The notes under the pieces are model-generated. The model was not told where the DNA came from and did not search any database. It was given only the letters and a program-made list of their open reading frames with translations. The position numbers and the translations under genes were made by a program. From Pachypanchax playfairii (lineage: Eukaryota; Chordata; Actinopteri; Cyprinodontiformes; Aplocheilidae), in contig SSNP01000081.1 in the NCBI GenBank assembly GCA_006937955.1, positions 1,392,076-1,456,075 of the forward strand: DNA of 64,000 nt, read 5' to 3'. Below are positions 50,001-63,500 of this stretch, piece by piece. The stretch's first letter is position 1; each line of letters opens with the position of its first letter.

Positions 50001-52932
50001 CTCTTTCTCCCTCTTGTCCCATGTCTCCTTTTCTGCTCCCCAAGTTGAGGTTTAATGCTATCCTATCACCAGCTTGTCACTGGTAGGCAAGAAAGAAACA
50101 ACTCCTTGCAAGAACACTAAACATTTTCCCGTCCTATGGAGACCTTCAAACTGCCCACACTGCACTTAAATATGCACATTTACTTCTATCTGTCTGGAAA
50201 TCAGCCAACAGAATATAGAATGCAGCATTAACATGTTGTAGGTTTGTAGTTTCATGTTTTGCTTCTGTAGGGCAAAAAGTTCCCCTCTGATCCCGTTGAC
50301 CCCGAGTCAACCTTTGCGAGAAGAAGAAAAGTCAGCTGACATCAGCTGACGTCTATTCTGTCAGGCTAAAATCAACACAGATTATTTATCTCATTTTATT
50401 TGGCACTTAGAGCTCGATTGTTCAAAGTTCTATGGTTCTGTGAGAAAACTAAGAACAAAACAAGAGGAAAAAGTTAACAGATCAGAGAAACTGAAGGACG
50501 TGTGCCTTCAGCATGTCGGCTAATAACAAAAAAACTTTTACCAATTCAGAAATGCACGTCTTTTTTCCTCCTCACTTCCATTTAAATTCATGAGGATGAG
50601 ATATGAAGTGAAATGCACTTTTCTCTCCATGTTTACGGAGTGTGAACAGTGATTAGCATTTATATTCGATGGGGAGGAAGCCTGGACTGTTGAGTTACAG
50701 CGCAGCGTGGCCTCACAGGAGACGTGAAGGGTTGGCTTTGACAGAAAAACTGTTGTATGTGTAATGAAGGAAAGGGCTTGTTGCTTCTAATACTTCTGGA
50801 TGCTTTTCTCTCCTTCCTGACTGTGTTTTATTTCACCAAAACCCTCCAGTTCATTAGCTATGACCATCAAGTAGATTTATTCTGCCCTTTACATCAGTTT
50901 ATTTGTCTGTGATTAATAAATCTAGAGTCTGAAATTCTGATACCTTTCTTTGGTCTCAAACAGACACACACACATATTTTCCCATATTTGGGCCACTTGT
51001 AAAAACGGTGGAGCTCACTTCACACTCTCAGACCCCCCCCCACGTTGCTTACTTCTTGTCTTTTGAGCTGCTTCGCCATTCGGGCCTTACTAGACTCACA
51101 CTTTCAGATCCACCTTGGAAACTTTCCTGGCTGCTATTTCCACCTTCTAAGCCAAGATTCCACACTGTGCCCTCAGTCCTCACCGCTGCCCTCTGTGTAT
51201 CTGTGTGTGTGTGTGTGTGTTTGAGACACAGAGAAAAACAGTAGAATATACTGCTCTCAAATACATCCTGTCAGACTTCTCACCAGTCAAGCCTCTAAAG
51301 CTCCCTGTATACCTTGTTAGAGCCTTTGTGACTCTGAACATCATGTATTTCTCCATATGTCCCATTCTGCAGGCAGCTGATGGAGAATCAGATTACAGTG
51401 ATCGAGCGAGGGGCTTTTGATGACATGAAGGAGCTGGAGCGACTGTAAGTACAACCTTAGACAGGTCCAACACATTTCTTCTCTTAAGTTTGATCCTGAA
51501 ATAATAATGTCGAAAATCCCTTTTCCATTGATCTGGTTTTAGTATTTGTATTGTACCGAGATTTAAAGTAGGAACCAACTGTGTCAAGATTGAGGCTTTC
51601 CCTTGTCAATCCATTGTGGTTGGATTGTGTCGAGAGGGTACAGTGTGGGCTAGGAGTGTTTTTTTTATTAGCTTTGCCTGACAGGAATGCCCTCAGTGGG
51701 ATATGTGGGCTTAACAGGCCCTCCACACCGCAGAGCTTGGCTCATCTGGACAGCACCAGGACTTCTCGACAGCTTGTAAAGCTGCTGGGAAAAACACATA
51801 GACAAACACTATCAACCACACCTCAACCAGCTCATTAGTAAGTCCGAGGTTTACCCACATGTGAACCTGCATGGCAGACAACTTTAATGAAAGCACTCAA
51901 AGAGTTAGCTATTGTGGTTAACTTATAAAAAAAATCCCCTGATCCGAAACCAACATTTACTTATCATACCGATCTCGACTTAAGGCCTCGCACAGTTCTC
52001 CTTTTCTTTTCAAGTGATCCCAAATATTGGTTAGACATCCTCAGGAGCCAGACCAGTGTGGGAATTTCATGTGTATAAAAGCCTCCAACTCACTAGCAGG
52101 TACAGTTCAATGTGAATAAAACACAGGCAGACAGTTAATGTTTAATATTCTCCATTTCAGTCAACCAAGCACTCTTTGAGTGTATACTGTGAGAGGCACG
52201 AGTCCCAACATCTGTCTGAATTTGTCTGATGGCATGGCAGCAGTCTACATTTGCTGCTTCTCTCTGCCAGTGCGTTGAGTCCTGTGGGCCTCCAAAAGGC
52301 CTTTCAGAACGGGGAGAGTTGCGGTTTCCAAAAGATTAGCAACAGTCTGTTCCTCATTGACTTAATTGTTGTATTTGCATAAAGCCTGCCAGTCCTGGAT
52401 GTTAGTTGTTTGACGTAGACAATGTTGCCAACAACCAATCCTGTCAATGCTTTCACGGGCTTTAACTTGCTCAACACTTCTGCTTGTTTTGACAGTTTGC
52501 TCCAGACTGAAAAAAGAAAGGATACGTGTTTATGTTTAAATAACTGTTCGATGTAAATCTTTAATTTAAATGGAAATGTTGCTTTGCTGTTTTTCTGGGA
52601 AAGTCAGCAGAGTGTTGAATTCCACGAGGCGCAGCGTTGTAATTTAACTGTACAAAGACAATTTACGACACAGTTTCTGCGAGCAGTTTAATTCCCCTGA
52701 ACTTTCGGTCGGATATTTATGTGACATTCAGAGCACACTGAAACACAATAGCCTGTGGCTAAACCGATTCTTCGGCACCTAGAAGAAATTGTTCACAGCC
52801 TGCACACCTAACGACACACATGTAGACACACTGGCTGATCGGACCTTTTCCTTGCTGCAGGCGGCTGAACCGTAATCAACTGCAGCAGCTTCCTGAGTTG
52901 CTGTTTCAGAAGAACCCTGCCCTGTCTCGATT
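41003..52932 (+). CDS. slit1: SLIT1, secreted axon-guidance ligand (first four coding exons; continues beyond window)
   Basis: Slit proteins are secreted ligands of Robo receptors that repel axons. Coding exons seen: 41003-41211, 49252-49323, 51373-51444 and 52861-52932, all joined in the same phase; the last three are exactly 72 nt, one leucine-rich repeat each. Exon 1 encodes a signal peptide with hydrophobic core MWLVMLFALIAG, then the LRRNT cysteines CPALCTCSGTTVDCHGLGL. The LRRs read LELNGNNLTRI, LQLMENQITVIERGAFDDMK and LRLNRNQLQQLPELLF, closer to SLIT1 than to SLIT2 (which has RLNRNHLQLFPELL), and synteny with arhgap19 agrees. The start may be the ATG at 41003 or the in-frame one at 41042, which alone gives a canonical signal peptide. 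Introns are about 8.0, 2.0, 1.4 and more than 11 kb. The teleost a/b copy cannot be decided here. Confidence 0.95.
41212..49251 (+). other. slit1 intron 1
   Basis: 8.0-kb intron with GTGAGT donor and TTTTTGCAG acceptor. It contains a (CA)n tract at about 48163-48209 and several TG-rich stretches. A 167-codon open frame (45508-46011) has no domain-like character. Regulatory elements are likely, as slit genes carry many, but none can be recognised by eye. Confidence 0.6.
48163..48209. repeat. (CA)n / (TA) microsatellite in slit1 intron 1
   Basis: CA-rich dinucleotide run with short TA interruptions. Confidence 0.8.
51198..51221. repeat. (GT)n microsatellite in slit1 intron 2
   Basis: Uninterrupted GT run about 150 bp before exon 3. 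Confidence 0.8.
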
Positions 52933-55900
52933 GTAAGTACATTTACTTTATTTTTGTTTGAAATGAGTCGTACACACACTTTCTCACTGCTGTCCGCACA
53001 TATGCCATCGCTCTTTGTCTTTCCTTTGTTATGAAACCCCACCTGTTGCTGAGATATATCAGTCTGATGAATGCTGCCTTTGGTTCAGTTTGTTTAAACA
53101 CAATTAAAGAACAATTAGGATTTAATTTCACTCGCTGGAAGAGACTCATTGAGAGTTATTAGTGTGTCAGGTTTTATTAAGAGAAAACGGACTGTTCTTT
53201 GCACATTGTTGGACATTCCTGCCAAGTCATCTGCAGTTTCTCTGGGTTAGTCATGAGAATCAGTGGTAACAGGGCGCTGATGTGACATGGGCTGAGGGAC
53301 ACATTACTGTAAATGACTTTGAACCGAGTTCCAGGTGAAGGAACGTCTGCGTTACTTAAACAGGTCGTTTTACGTCCAGTCCCTAAAGCTCTGTCCAGCA
53401 GTGGACTCCATCTCTATCATATGAAAGAAGCATGTCATTAGAGTTTTTGTTTCGTTCAATGACCAATCCCAAACTCTCACCCACCCACACATCGTTCCCC
53501 TTATTCACCTCAAACAGTCCCATAGAAATGCTAAACTTTAAATACCGTCTGTGGCAACGTTTCTTCCTCCCTTGTTTTTTTTTTTTTTTTGGGACAATCA
53601 GTGTCCCCTTCGCTAGCTGATCATTCCAGCTCCCTTTTCAGTTCAGATTACCTGAAGCATCTGGGAATAATGAAACAGCAGGATATGGAAAAATCATTTC
53701 CCTCCTGCCGATCTTCATAGTAGTACTACTAACCAATGACCCATGCCTCGGCCCTCCATCTGTTTGTCCTTTGTTTGATGTTCAACACCATCTTGAATCT
53801 ATCTGTCATTTCCTTGCAACCATCTCCGCCCGTCACCCTTCATTATGCCAAAACCAGTCGCCAGAGCTTTAGGCCAAAGCATTTCTTTTCTAGACTTGCT
53901 AACAATGAGCCGCACCAGGTTATCTGTCTAACAGAAGAGAGATGCAGAGGAAACCCTTCCAGTCCAGCGAACGGCCTTGAAGTCCTGTGATTATTCCATC
54001 TGGACTCGCTCCACCAGCAGCCAGGGGATTGTGCTATTTCAGCTCAGCTCAATCAAACTTTATGGTCATTATTCTAAATCCAGAACTGGCTTTACTGTAT
54101 TGCTTAAGTGATATGCTATGTGACTGTGTTTACATTATTCTTTTTTTTGTTTGGCTGAATAACAGAGATTTTTATTGGAGTGTTTCACACATTATGCCAG
54201 ATATTTAACATTTTAAACAATTCTAAGTTCAAGGATCCCTGAAACTGATAATAATTTAGGGTTATTTGGGGGTCTGTGATTGATTGACAGATGATATTTG
54301 CTTGGATTCCCAGTGCTTTTAAAAATAATTTCTGAAACAGCAGTTTTTCTTTCCTTCAGGTGTTTCTTAAATCCAGAGCGGCGTGTCTGAGTCGCACCTG
54401 GTCTTCTGGTTAGAGTCTGATACTGATTGTGTTACAGCCTTGTCTTGCTCCCATCAGCAGCTTCTGATGGACTTTAAAGATTCTCATTTCTGAGAGGAAG
54501 CCTTTTGCAGCTTTTAACGTGTGCATTTGTGCTTGAGAACGACAGCGAGAGGGAAAAGAACCAGCAGACAGAGACAGAATCTGTTTTTTGTGTCTTTGCA
54601 CTTGCTCTAAGAGCTCACAGAGACTTAATGGGTTATGCCTTTATGATCCCAACAAGTAAGGTTAATGTGAAAGCCCACTGCCCTCAGGTGGATCACTAAC
54701 CCAGATGGTTTTTCTTTTCCTGGAGACAGGATTAATTGCTCCCCTTCTCATACTTTTTGTACTTTTACACTCCTTCTGTCTCCTCTACTCCCTTCTGTTT
54801 TTGTGCTCATCCCAGGCGAGCGTTTTCTGGGTAAACTTGCAACTCAAAGTAGCTTTTTGTCATAGACGCCCCACTGAGAAGACAAACAGAAAGAAGGGCA
54901 AAGGGGACAAACGAGTGAGGGATAGCCGATTATTAGATCGTGTCTTTCATTAAACTTTAGAAGAAAAGCTACCGGGTTGATAAAAAGCTGTTGGTTAAAT
55001 GAGCAACAGATTGTTGTTTTGTGGGGAGTCATTAAGCTATAGGAGTCACAAGTTTTAGCTACAAAGAGAAGACCGAGAATGACTCTATCTTGAAAAATTG
55101 ATTTTGAGGAAGAATCACACATGAATTTTCCAAGAGAGACAAAGAAAATGTTGCTATATTCAAATTTTAATTTAATTGATTTTAACTACAGTTCAGCTCC
55201 AACCTTTGGGGGGCAAACGCAGAATCTGTTTTCTTTCATGAATGTAAGACAAATTAAAGTGGCACAGGTTTATTTTACAGAGTTATTTGTCCTGCTTTGT
55301 GCCGTTCAGCCCGGCTCCTTTGCCTCGCTTGCAGAGATACGGCGACACTGATGCATGAGGGGCAGCACAAAGATAATTGGAATTGATTAGAGATGATTAG
55401 AGATAGTTAGAGTTAGTTAAAGCCGGCTGTGATGGATGGCATCAACAAGAAGGCATGGGAAAGGTAGCGTGGAGGCGAGAAGCGCTGAGAACAATAACAG
55501 TGAAAATAGAGTTGCATTCATCACCGCTAACGACCTGTTGGCCCCCGTCTTACCACCCTTGACTTTTCCTCATCCCACTTCCACTGCGCTACAGATCTCT
55601 AATCTACTCATCTATGGTTGTAATTAGTGTCTTGTCGTAGTGGGAGAGCTAGCGGAAGGAAGAACTGTGGCATGGAGGGAAGAAGGAGCCGAGGTGAGCA
55701 GACTTGAAGGAGTGGAGAGCAGTTAGCCTTATAGCTGCCCCCAGGGAACAGCATCTGGTTGCTACTCAGGATGGAAGTTTGGGGGGTGGAGATGGTAAAG
55801 GGGTATTTTGCGGTTTCTGATTACCGTGTCGCTCCTTGCTGCCACAAACAAACACAAGCAACAACACAGGTTTATTTACAGGAGTTTGCTTTCATTAATA

Positions 55901-56841
55901 GCCAACTTAGCGTAAGAGGATGGTTAGGAGAGGATTTCCTTTGTACTGTGTATCTCCCCGGGAGGTATAAAGAAAGGTGTGGTAATACCTGCACTACAGG
56001 GGAGCTGAGGAAATCCTGGCAAAGGATCGGAGGAGGGGGCGTGTCTCATCATTCTGTGAGATCCTTGGTTTTTTTTTCAGATTTAAAATAATGCCTAGCA
56101 ACAGGTTTCCCAATGTACACAGACCCAAAACACCGACACTGGTTGAGACAAATATACGCACATACACACACACAAGGGAGAGCAAAGAAGAGGCAAAATG
56201 TAAATAATAATAATTAGATTTGAAGGCACACTCAGAATAACTCTATAATTATATCTCCGTGCGCTAATGCAGGGATGGTTTGCACGCACAAGAATTACAC
56301 ACTTTGACTGCAGATAAAAGTATCTTTGGCGATGTGTCGATTTGAAGCTGCTTCCTCTGTTTGTGTTGGAGAGATGCTGTGTTTTGTGTTTGTTGATCGC
56401 TTGATGCTAAGGGAACAGTAGCACAGTGTGAGAAGAAAGAAGTATTGCGAGGGGGGTGGAGGATCTGTGAATAAATAATGTGAACTATCATTAAATCGGT
56501 AAATCATCTCTCTGTCACAGTATTCCTGCTTGATTTTAGCATTCAGTAAACTGTATCTTCTCCTTTTGTTTAACCGCCTGACTCATTAGCTTGAAAACTC
56601 GGTGGTGTTCCAGGATTTCTTTCATTTCAGAGCTAGCAAATTAGCTTTTGCTCCTTTTAGTGACTGCTTTATAAAAACTTTTGCTTTCTGTGTGTTTTTT
56701 TTTCTTCTTTTTACTTTCATAACTGCTTTTATCTGTGTGACTATGTGTTGAAGTCTTTGTGCATCTGGCAGGCTGTCAGAGCTCCAAACATTTTTTTCTC
56801 TTTGTCTCTGCTGATGATTGACCTGCCTCGGTACACTACAC

Positions 56842-56912
56842 CCCCCCCCCCCCCCCCCCCCCCCCCCNNNNNNNNNNCCCCCCCCCCCCCCCCAACACAC
56901 ACACACACACAC
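56842..56912. repeat. Poly-C tract with assembly gap, followed by (CA)n
   Basis: C runs flank ten N bases (56868-56877) and are followed directly by an AC dinucleotide run. The open frames here that read Pro or Gly runs are artefacts of the homopolymer. Confidence 0.85.
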
Positions 56913-58952
56913 AGACTGTTTGGGCCCTGACTTCGCAGCCATCCCCATGACAACCCATCTTCATCAGGAGCTTTCTGCACCATCAGTGGCAGACATCCTG
57001 ATTTCATGGCTGTGATTTGTCTGAGAACAAATCAGACCTGAGTACATTCAGCCAGCAGCATTATCTGTTCTCACAGGAATAAATGAATACAATCAAACTT
57101 GCTCGTTGTTTTTTTGTTGTTGTTGCTGGTTAAAATCTGTTTCCCAGGATGGTGAGGTGTTTCAGGAGCCTAACGTTCCTGACCTGTTTGGCCCCAGCAG
57201 TGCGTTGCAGGACACTCATTTACCCTCCTTTCTGTGGTTGATGTTGTGCAGATTTGTGGGAAAATAATATTTTTTGGTTCTTTTTTGGCTGAAGTTTTTG
57301 TCTTTTTGCTTATTAGTGGGCACAGCTCCACTTTACAAAAACTCGTGATTGTTTTCTTCTGCAAGTCACTACAAAGTTTCTGGCATTTCATTATAAATCT
57401 GTGTTTTTTTCTTTTTCTTGGGCAAGTAAATTAAATATTTGCTTTCCCCGTTTGCCATTTAAAGTAAAGTTTCCCCTATTTGGGTAAAATGTTACTCCTA
57501 ATACCTGAACTTAAAATTAACTGCAGAGCTAGAATTTGAATATTTTTTGAAGTATTATAGCCAAGCGGCCAACTTCAGTCCTCCGTCCTGCCTCTGTCCT
57601 TGTCAGCTGGTAAAAGTGGCTTTTATGGCTTGTCGCTGTTGTCTTTACGAGTCGGACTGTGTGTGAGAGAGAAATGCAGACCAAACCATGTGAAGAGAGC
57701 GGAAGCCAAAAGGGGGTAATTTAAAAACCACTCTGCCATCTGAAATATTCACAACCACAGCACAATGGGAGTGAGAAAGGGGGAGGCCAAAAGGACAGGA
57801 AGAATAAAGTTAAAAAAGAGGAGGGGAAATGGTTAGAGGTGCAAAAGAGGGGAGCAAAAGCGAGAAGGAAACAGTGTTTATATTTCCTAATGATTCTATG
57901 TTCTTACTCATGAATTATTAAATGTATACGTATATTGAGACTTGTTAAATATTCACAGTAAAGTGCCGGGACATCAGTGGTCTGTGTATATGTCCGGCGT
58001 CTGGAACACGCCGCTCTGCATACACACTCATACATGCTCTAAATATTCATAAAAGCAAATATTCACACACGAGTTCTACTGTGATGACCGTCTCAATCAT
58101 AAAGACGTACAATCTTGTGTGTTTGTGTGTGTGTGTGCACGTAAACATCGTCACTCTGGGGACTCCTCTGGTCATTATGAATTGATACGCCATGAATAAG
58201 ACATCACAGTGTGGTCTAGATCCGTCATGAGTATACACACACAGGGATTTCACTTCCGGAGCTGCAGGAGGAGGCCTCCTCCTCCCCCTGTCTGTGTGGC
58301 TGCGACAGTTTGCCTCTGTGACGGCTGGCTCCACCGCCTTCTGATAGGAACTGACACAAACGGGTGAAAAAGGCTACCCTCGTGTCCTCACATGCAAACG
58401 CAAACACACCCACACATACGCTTAATCCCTGAAAAGCAGTGGTTTGAGGAATGCTGCAGTCCTGTTCCAGAAATAACAGCCAGTGTGGTGTTTGTTGAGT
58501 AGTTCAACTTGGGTGTATTCGAGCACATGCACATTGTGTCCACATTATACATCTATACACTTAAGCTTGTTTAACTTCCTGAATTGTCGGTCATGGCGTC
58601 TCATCACGGTTTCTAAATCTGGGGTTTTGAGCTAACCCTGCTCTGGATTATCATCTGGAATTGTCGTGTGTGAGGTGCTTTGCAGCAAGAGAACAGCACT
58701 CATGTGTATTCTGTAGTTACGAGCTGTTACCAGCTGGCCTGTAGACTCTGGAGCTCAGGGCTGGAAGCAGCCCAGGCACAGCTTTTCATCTCAAGAGTGG
58801 GGAGAAGACAGATTTTGAAAGTCCTTCCTAACATCCTGCAAAGCAGGAAGACACACAAAACTACCTACACAAACCCATCAAACCCACAAACATAGTAAAT
58901 GACTGTTCCAGACCGACTCCACGGCCTCGGGCTCTGAGTCTGATAAAGATTT

Positions 58953-58978
58953 ACAAGCAAACAAACAAACAAACAAAC
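58953..58978. repeat. (AAAC)n microsatellite
   Basis: About five tandem copies of CAAA. Confidence 0.8.
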
Positions 58979-60471
58979 TCCAGGGCAAATGATGCCTTCA
59001 CATATCCGCACACGTGCAAGTGCTCACACACATCTAAATAAATGCCACCGCACACACTCTTGTCCCTCTCCTGGTTATTTGCAGCGCTGTAGGGCTCAGT
59101 CTGTTTACTATTTCTTTACAGGCTTAAAAACGCTGAAAAAATATGAGTTGAGAATCGAAAAAGAGCCTCACGTTTTTAAAAACAAAATCTGATCCCATTG
59201 CTTGGGAAAGTGTGGTGTAATGGATGGAAAGAGATTTTTGGATTTTCATTTATGTGTGTATATGTAATTACAGGCTTTGAATACATCCCTTTATCCTCTG
59301 CAAGGAGAAACCCAGTTGAACTCCTTCCTCTTCCCTGTGGCTGTGTTTCTGTGTGTTTGTGCGTATGTGTGACTCCTCTCTGTCTGTGCAGAGCAGGTCC
59401 ATGTTTAGGTTTTTTATTTACAGCCCTGGGCCTTTTGTTATTGAGAGTCCGCAGGCAGATTCTGTTTATTCTGCATTGATGTTAATGAGGTTTTGATTGT
59501 GGAGGCTAATGACGAAATAAGCTAACAGGTTTATTTGCCTAAATATCTTGCTCTCTCCAAATGAGGCTTTGTGAAAAAACTCTGACATTTATTTCTCAAA
59601 GTATTCCTTTTGGTATTGAATATATAATAGGATTGGATTATTTCAGGATTCTACAATTTGCTCCCAAAGTAATAACGTTTCATCACATTTCATCTTCTGC
59701 TTCAAATATATGAAAGACAATCTATTATTTACTGAATTTCATGTAAAAAAAAAAAAAAGCAGATTTATTGAATGTTGCCAAATTTTTCATAGTTTTTGTG
59801 AATAATTCACATGCACACATATAAATTATGAACAAACGTGCGATCGGCATTTAGATCAGTTTCCATAGTGAGTGAAATTTAACAAAATTCAAAATCTTGC
59901 AAAAAATTGGTAGAAATTCTACAGGCTGTCAAACAAACAAGTGTTCTTATGAATCTTTTGAGCACATGATTCTTTTTTTTAACATATATATTAACCTGTT
60001 AAGCAGTGAATCATGTGAAAATGATTCTTATTAAAGTAGAAATCACCTGTTAAATGGGAGATTTAAACACAAGCTTCTGTATGTTCATCTCAGACGTCTC
60101 TTTCTATTAGAAATCAAAAGACACTTGTCTGCTTTGGTTAGCAGGTTAGCAAGATGACATATTGGGGTGCAAAGTCAGTGAGTAAAGCAAAAAAGGAAAC
60201 TCTCAGTTCCAGTACAAATGCCATTTCTGTTTCCAATATTGCCTCGCTCACAACAGCCCTCTCCTGCTGCTATCGCTGCATGCTGTGGTGAGTTCATTAT
60301 CCCGAGTGTATGTGCACGTCTGTAGTGAAGATATTTTTTTCTTTGTGAGAAACTGTGTTAAGTTCTGTGCAGGGGGTGTTTTTTCTTTCTTAGATTTGTT
60401 CAGTTTGATAAAAAAAAACAAAATCGCTGGGGGATGGAATCGATTTTCCTTTCCTGCTGTTTCAACCAGGA

Positions 60472-60515
60472 GTGTACATGCACGTGCATGTGCACGTGCA
60501 CGTGCACATGCATGC
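60472..60515. repeat. Alternating purine-pyrimidine block with three CACGTG E-boxes
   Basis: 44 bases of strict purine-pyrimidine alternation containing CACGTG at 60481, 60493 and 60499. Such sequence can adopt Z-DNA, and CACGTG is the MYC/USF/CLOCK-type E-box. Any function in slit1 intron 4 is inference. Confidence 0.6.
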
Positions 60516-63500
60516 CCCACCCAAACAAAGCTCCCTGAAATGAGTGTTACAGTCTGAGGTGCTACCATGTGTGTATTTACCAGTCTGACACCTCAAAGAG
60601 AGTGAGGAAGATGAGAGGAACGCTGAGCATTGATTGAGAAGAAGGAAGGCACAGCTGGAAAGAAGCCAAGCAGAGAAAGAGAATTACCTGCATTTTTTGG
60701 TGATATTTTATGTGTAAGCATTTAGCTTGATAATCAGATTTTTTTTTTCAGAATTTTAAACGTTTTAGCGCATTTAATTCTAGCATACAGGAAGTGAGAG
60801 AAATGGGAAGTAATAAATGTCGGGGCAGAGGAGAGGAGACAGATTGGTCTGATTTTTAGACTTTAAAAGGTTACTCATTTCTTCTCATCTGTGTGACTTT
60901 GCTGGGAGACAGAGAGGGCACCTGCAGGAGAGCATTAGCCAAAAGCCCCATTATCACTTCAAAGCTGGACTCCAGTGGAAGAGGTCTGGGTGACTCTGGG
61001 GCCCTACAGAGGATGAAACACTGCACAGAGAAGAAGCACAAAACCTATTCCCTCTGTAGATTCTGTCATTTTCTTTCTATCAACCCCCCCCCCACCATTT
61101 TTACTATAACTTACCTCCTCCCTCTCATCCACCTTCCTTATCGCTTTCCTTTCCTCCCCTTTTGATATGTCCTCACTTGCCTTATCTGTATCTTTAACAC
61201 CTGGTGGTTTGGATGGAAGGCCCAGGGCGAGAGCTTCTTTTTCCCTTCTGGCTGATTTTCTCCATCTTCTCTGATTTATTAAAGACCTGATGAGCCTCTG
61301 GGTGTCATAATGAGCTTGCTTACCCTTTCATATGGAGATCAAGCTGATGGCTGGAGGGGTCTTCTCACTTCTGGTCTTACTGAATGAGATATTACCCAGT
61401 ACTTGACTGTGTCTTGTAGAACAGAAGAGCTAGCTCGAGATCTGGCTAAATCTAGAGATGCAAGCAGTTCCCACGAGGTCCAGACAGTCCAAAACCAGAC
61501 ACAAACCAACACACAACTTTCAAAGGCTGTAAGTTATAGCATTCCTCTGTCAAATACATTATAGCAGAGACCTTTACTGATATTTACGGGCCACAGAAGG
61601 TCAGATACCTTAAGCAGAGCAACACTTTACCTCAGAAATCAATAGCAGACACACAAACTCATTCATTATTTTCTATATCCTGCTCTGAGTGTGTCAACAC
61701 TTTATAAACATGCCATCTGAATTTATGTAGGGAAAAGAATGTGTGACAGAGGGATGTTTGAACAAAGTGTGATGCTCTTTGATTTGGCTTCGCTCAGAAG
61801 GGACTTTACCACTCCTTAAATCCTTCTAACTGTGTATGCGGGTGTCTGTGAACCAGTAATGCCAAGCCACACATCATTTTAACTCCTGACCTCTGACACC
61901 TTCATTAGACTGACCGACAGGGATTACTTCTGTTTAGTNGATTAGTTCACATTCCTGCCAACATCATGATCCGTCTGTTATTCATAAATACAAGGTTTGC
62001 AACAGTTCAGTGTTGTTTATGTGCTGCAAGTCCAAAAAGGTACGAATCCAACACTCAATAATAAAAACATCCTTTATGTTACTAGGACTAATTTTAGCTG
62101 TATATAGTATAGACTGTTTCTATGGTGACTGAATTAGCTGAGCGGGGTTGATGCTCGTCACCCTCCTTCACCTACCTGTGTGTCTGGATACAGAAACAGT
62201 TCCATGTTTGTGTTAACGCCCTCCCTCACTGATCCATGGGGGGTTGAATAGAAAACTGATTGAGCGTGTGAAGATGTGTGTCATCTATCAAAAAGTCTGT
62301 TCAGTTTATTGTTGGTGGAGTTGTACATTGGTGGACTTGATTATGCAGCTTGCTTTTGATTCTCTGACTTTGCTTTCAACCTTCCTTTAAACATTTGGTG
62401 GAGGTGGAGAAGGAGTTGGAAGGAAAGAAAAGTCGAAGTTTTGAGAGTGAAGCGAACAGAACGGAGAAGCTCGGAGCGCAGACATCCAGCCGGGTTAGAA
62501 AAGCACTGCCTTGTTTCCCAGGCAGGCACCTTCTTTGTGACATGGTTAAAGATGTGTCCTAACACCATTCCCATCACCCTTCGTCCCCTCCTCTCCCCAA
62601 CTTGGCTCCCATCCCTCCATCATTCCCTCCATCCCTGGAGAATAGCCTGCTCTTTGCTCAACCCATTCCATCTCCTTGGAGCTCATTGTTTCACGGTTGC
62701 TAGGCGATAGCTGGGGCCTCATTTGGTGGGGAGCCTGGGTATTTGGTACGAGGTCAGGGCTGACAGAGGTGATGTGAAGGTGGGTGTGCGTGCTTGAGTG
62801 TGTGTGACGAGAACACAAGGTTGTGTGCGTGTGTGTGTGGGTGCATGTATAAGTGTGTGTATGTGTTTGGTTAAGGGTCAGGCGTGACAGCGCTGGTACA
62901 ATAGTGTGGGGTGTGACCAACCCCTCCTTCACTATTTATTGGCCTATTCAATCACGCACTCCCCTGCTCCAAGCCAGGCTGGGCTAGGAAGCAGCGGAGG
63001 CTGTCAGTCAACAGCGAGGGGGAGGGGCAGAGAGGAGCCGCGAGAAAATATAATTAATGTGTAACGCAAGAGCTGCTGTAAAGCTCTAAAGAGGAAATTA
63101 AAGAAACAAACAACCCCAGCAATTACACAACACTGAATAGACCGCCGTCTTTGAGATGTCACTACTGTTCCAGCCACTCACACCTGCTCTGTCGTTCATT
63201 CCTCACAGTTTTTTACTCTCTTTCTTTCATTCTTTCTGTCTTTCTTTCCTTTCATTTAAACTGTTTTGTTTCTCTTATTCTTGAAAACACACACCAGGGG
63301 GAGAGCCTCTTTGTCAAATGCCCTCTAAATTCCAGTCCTTGGTTTTGAAACTGCGGCTGGCCCGGGACTGGAGAGGCCTGGAGTGGCTTTCAAAACCTAA
63401 ACGGAACTCACTCACATAAACACATGGACAAATCAAGGCTATTGTTGCAGAAGCTTGAGCGCCCATCAAGAGAGTAAGAGTGGTAAAATGAACAAAATGG

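Noticed and set aside
56622..57015. Glycine- or proline-rich frames around the N gap
   Set aside because: Translations of a C/G homopolymer and an assembly gap.
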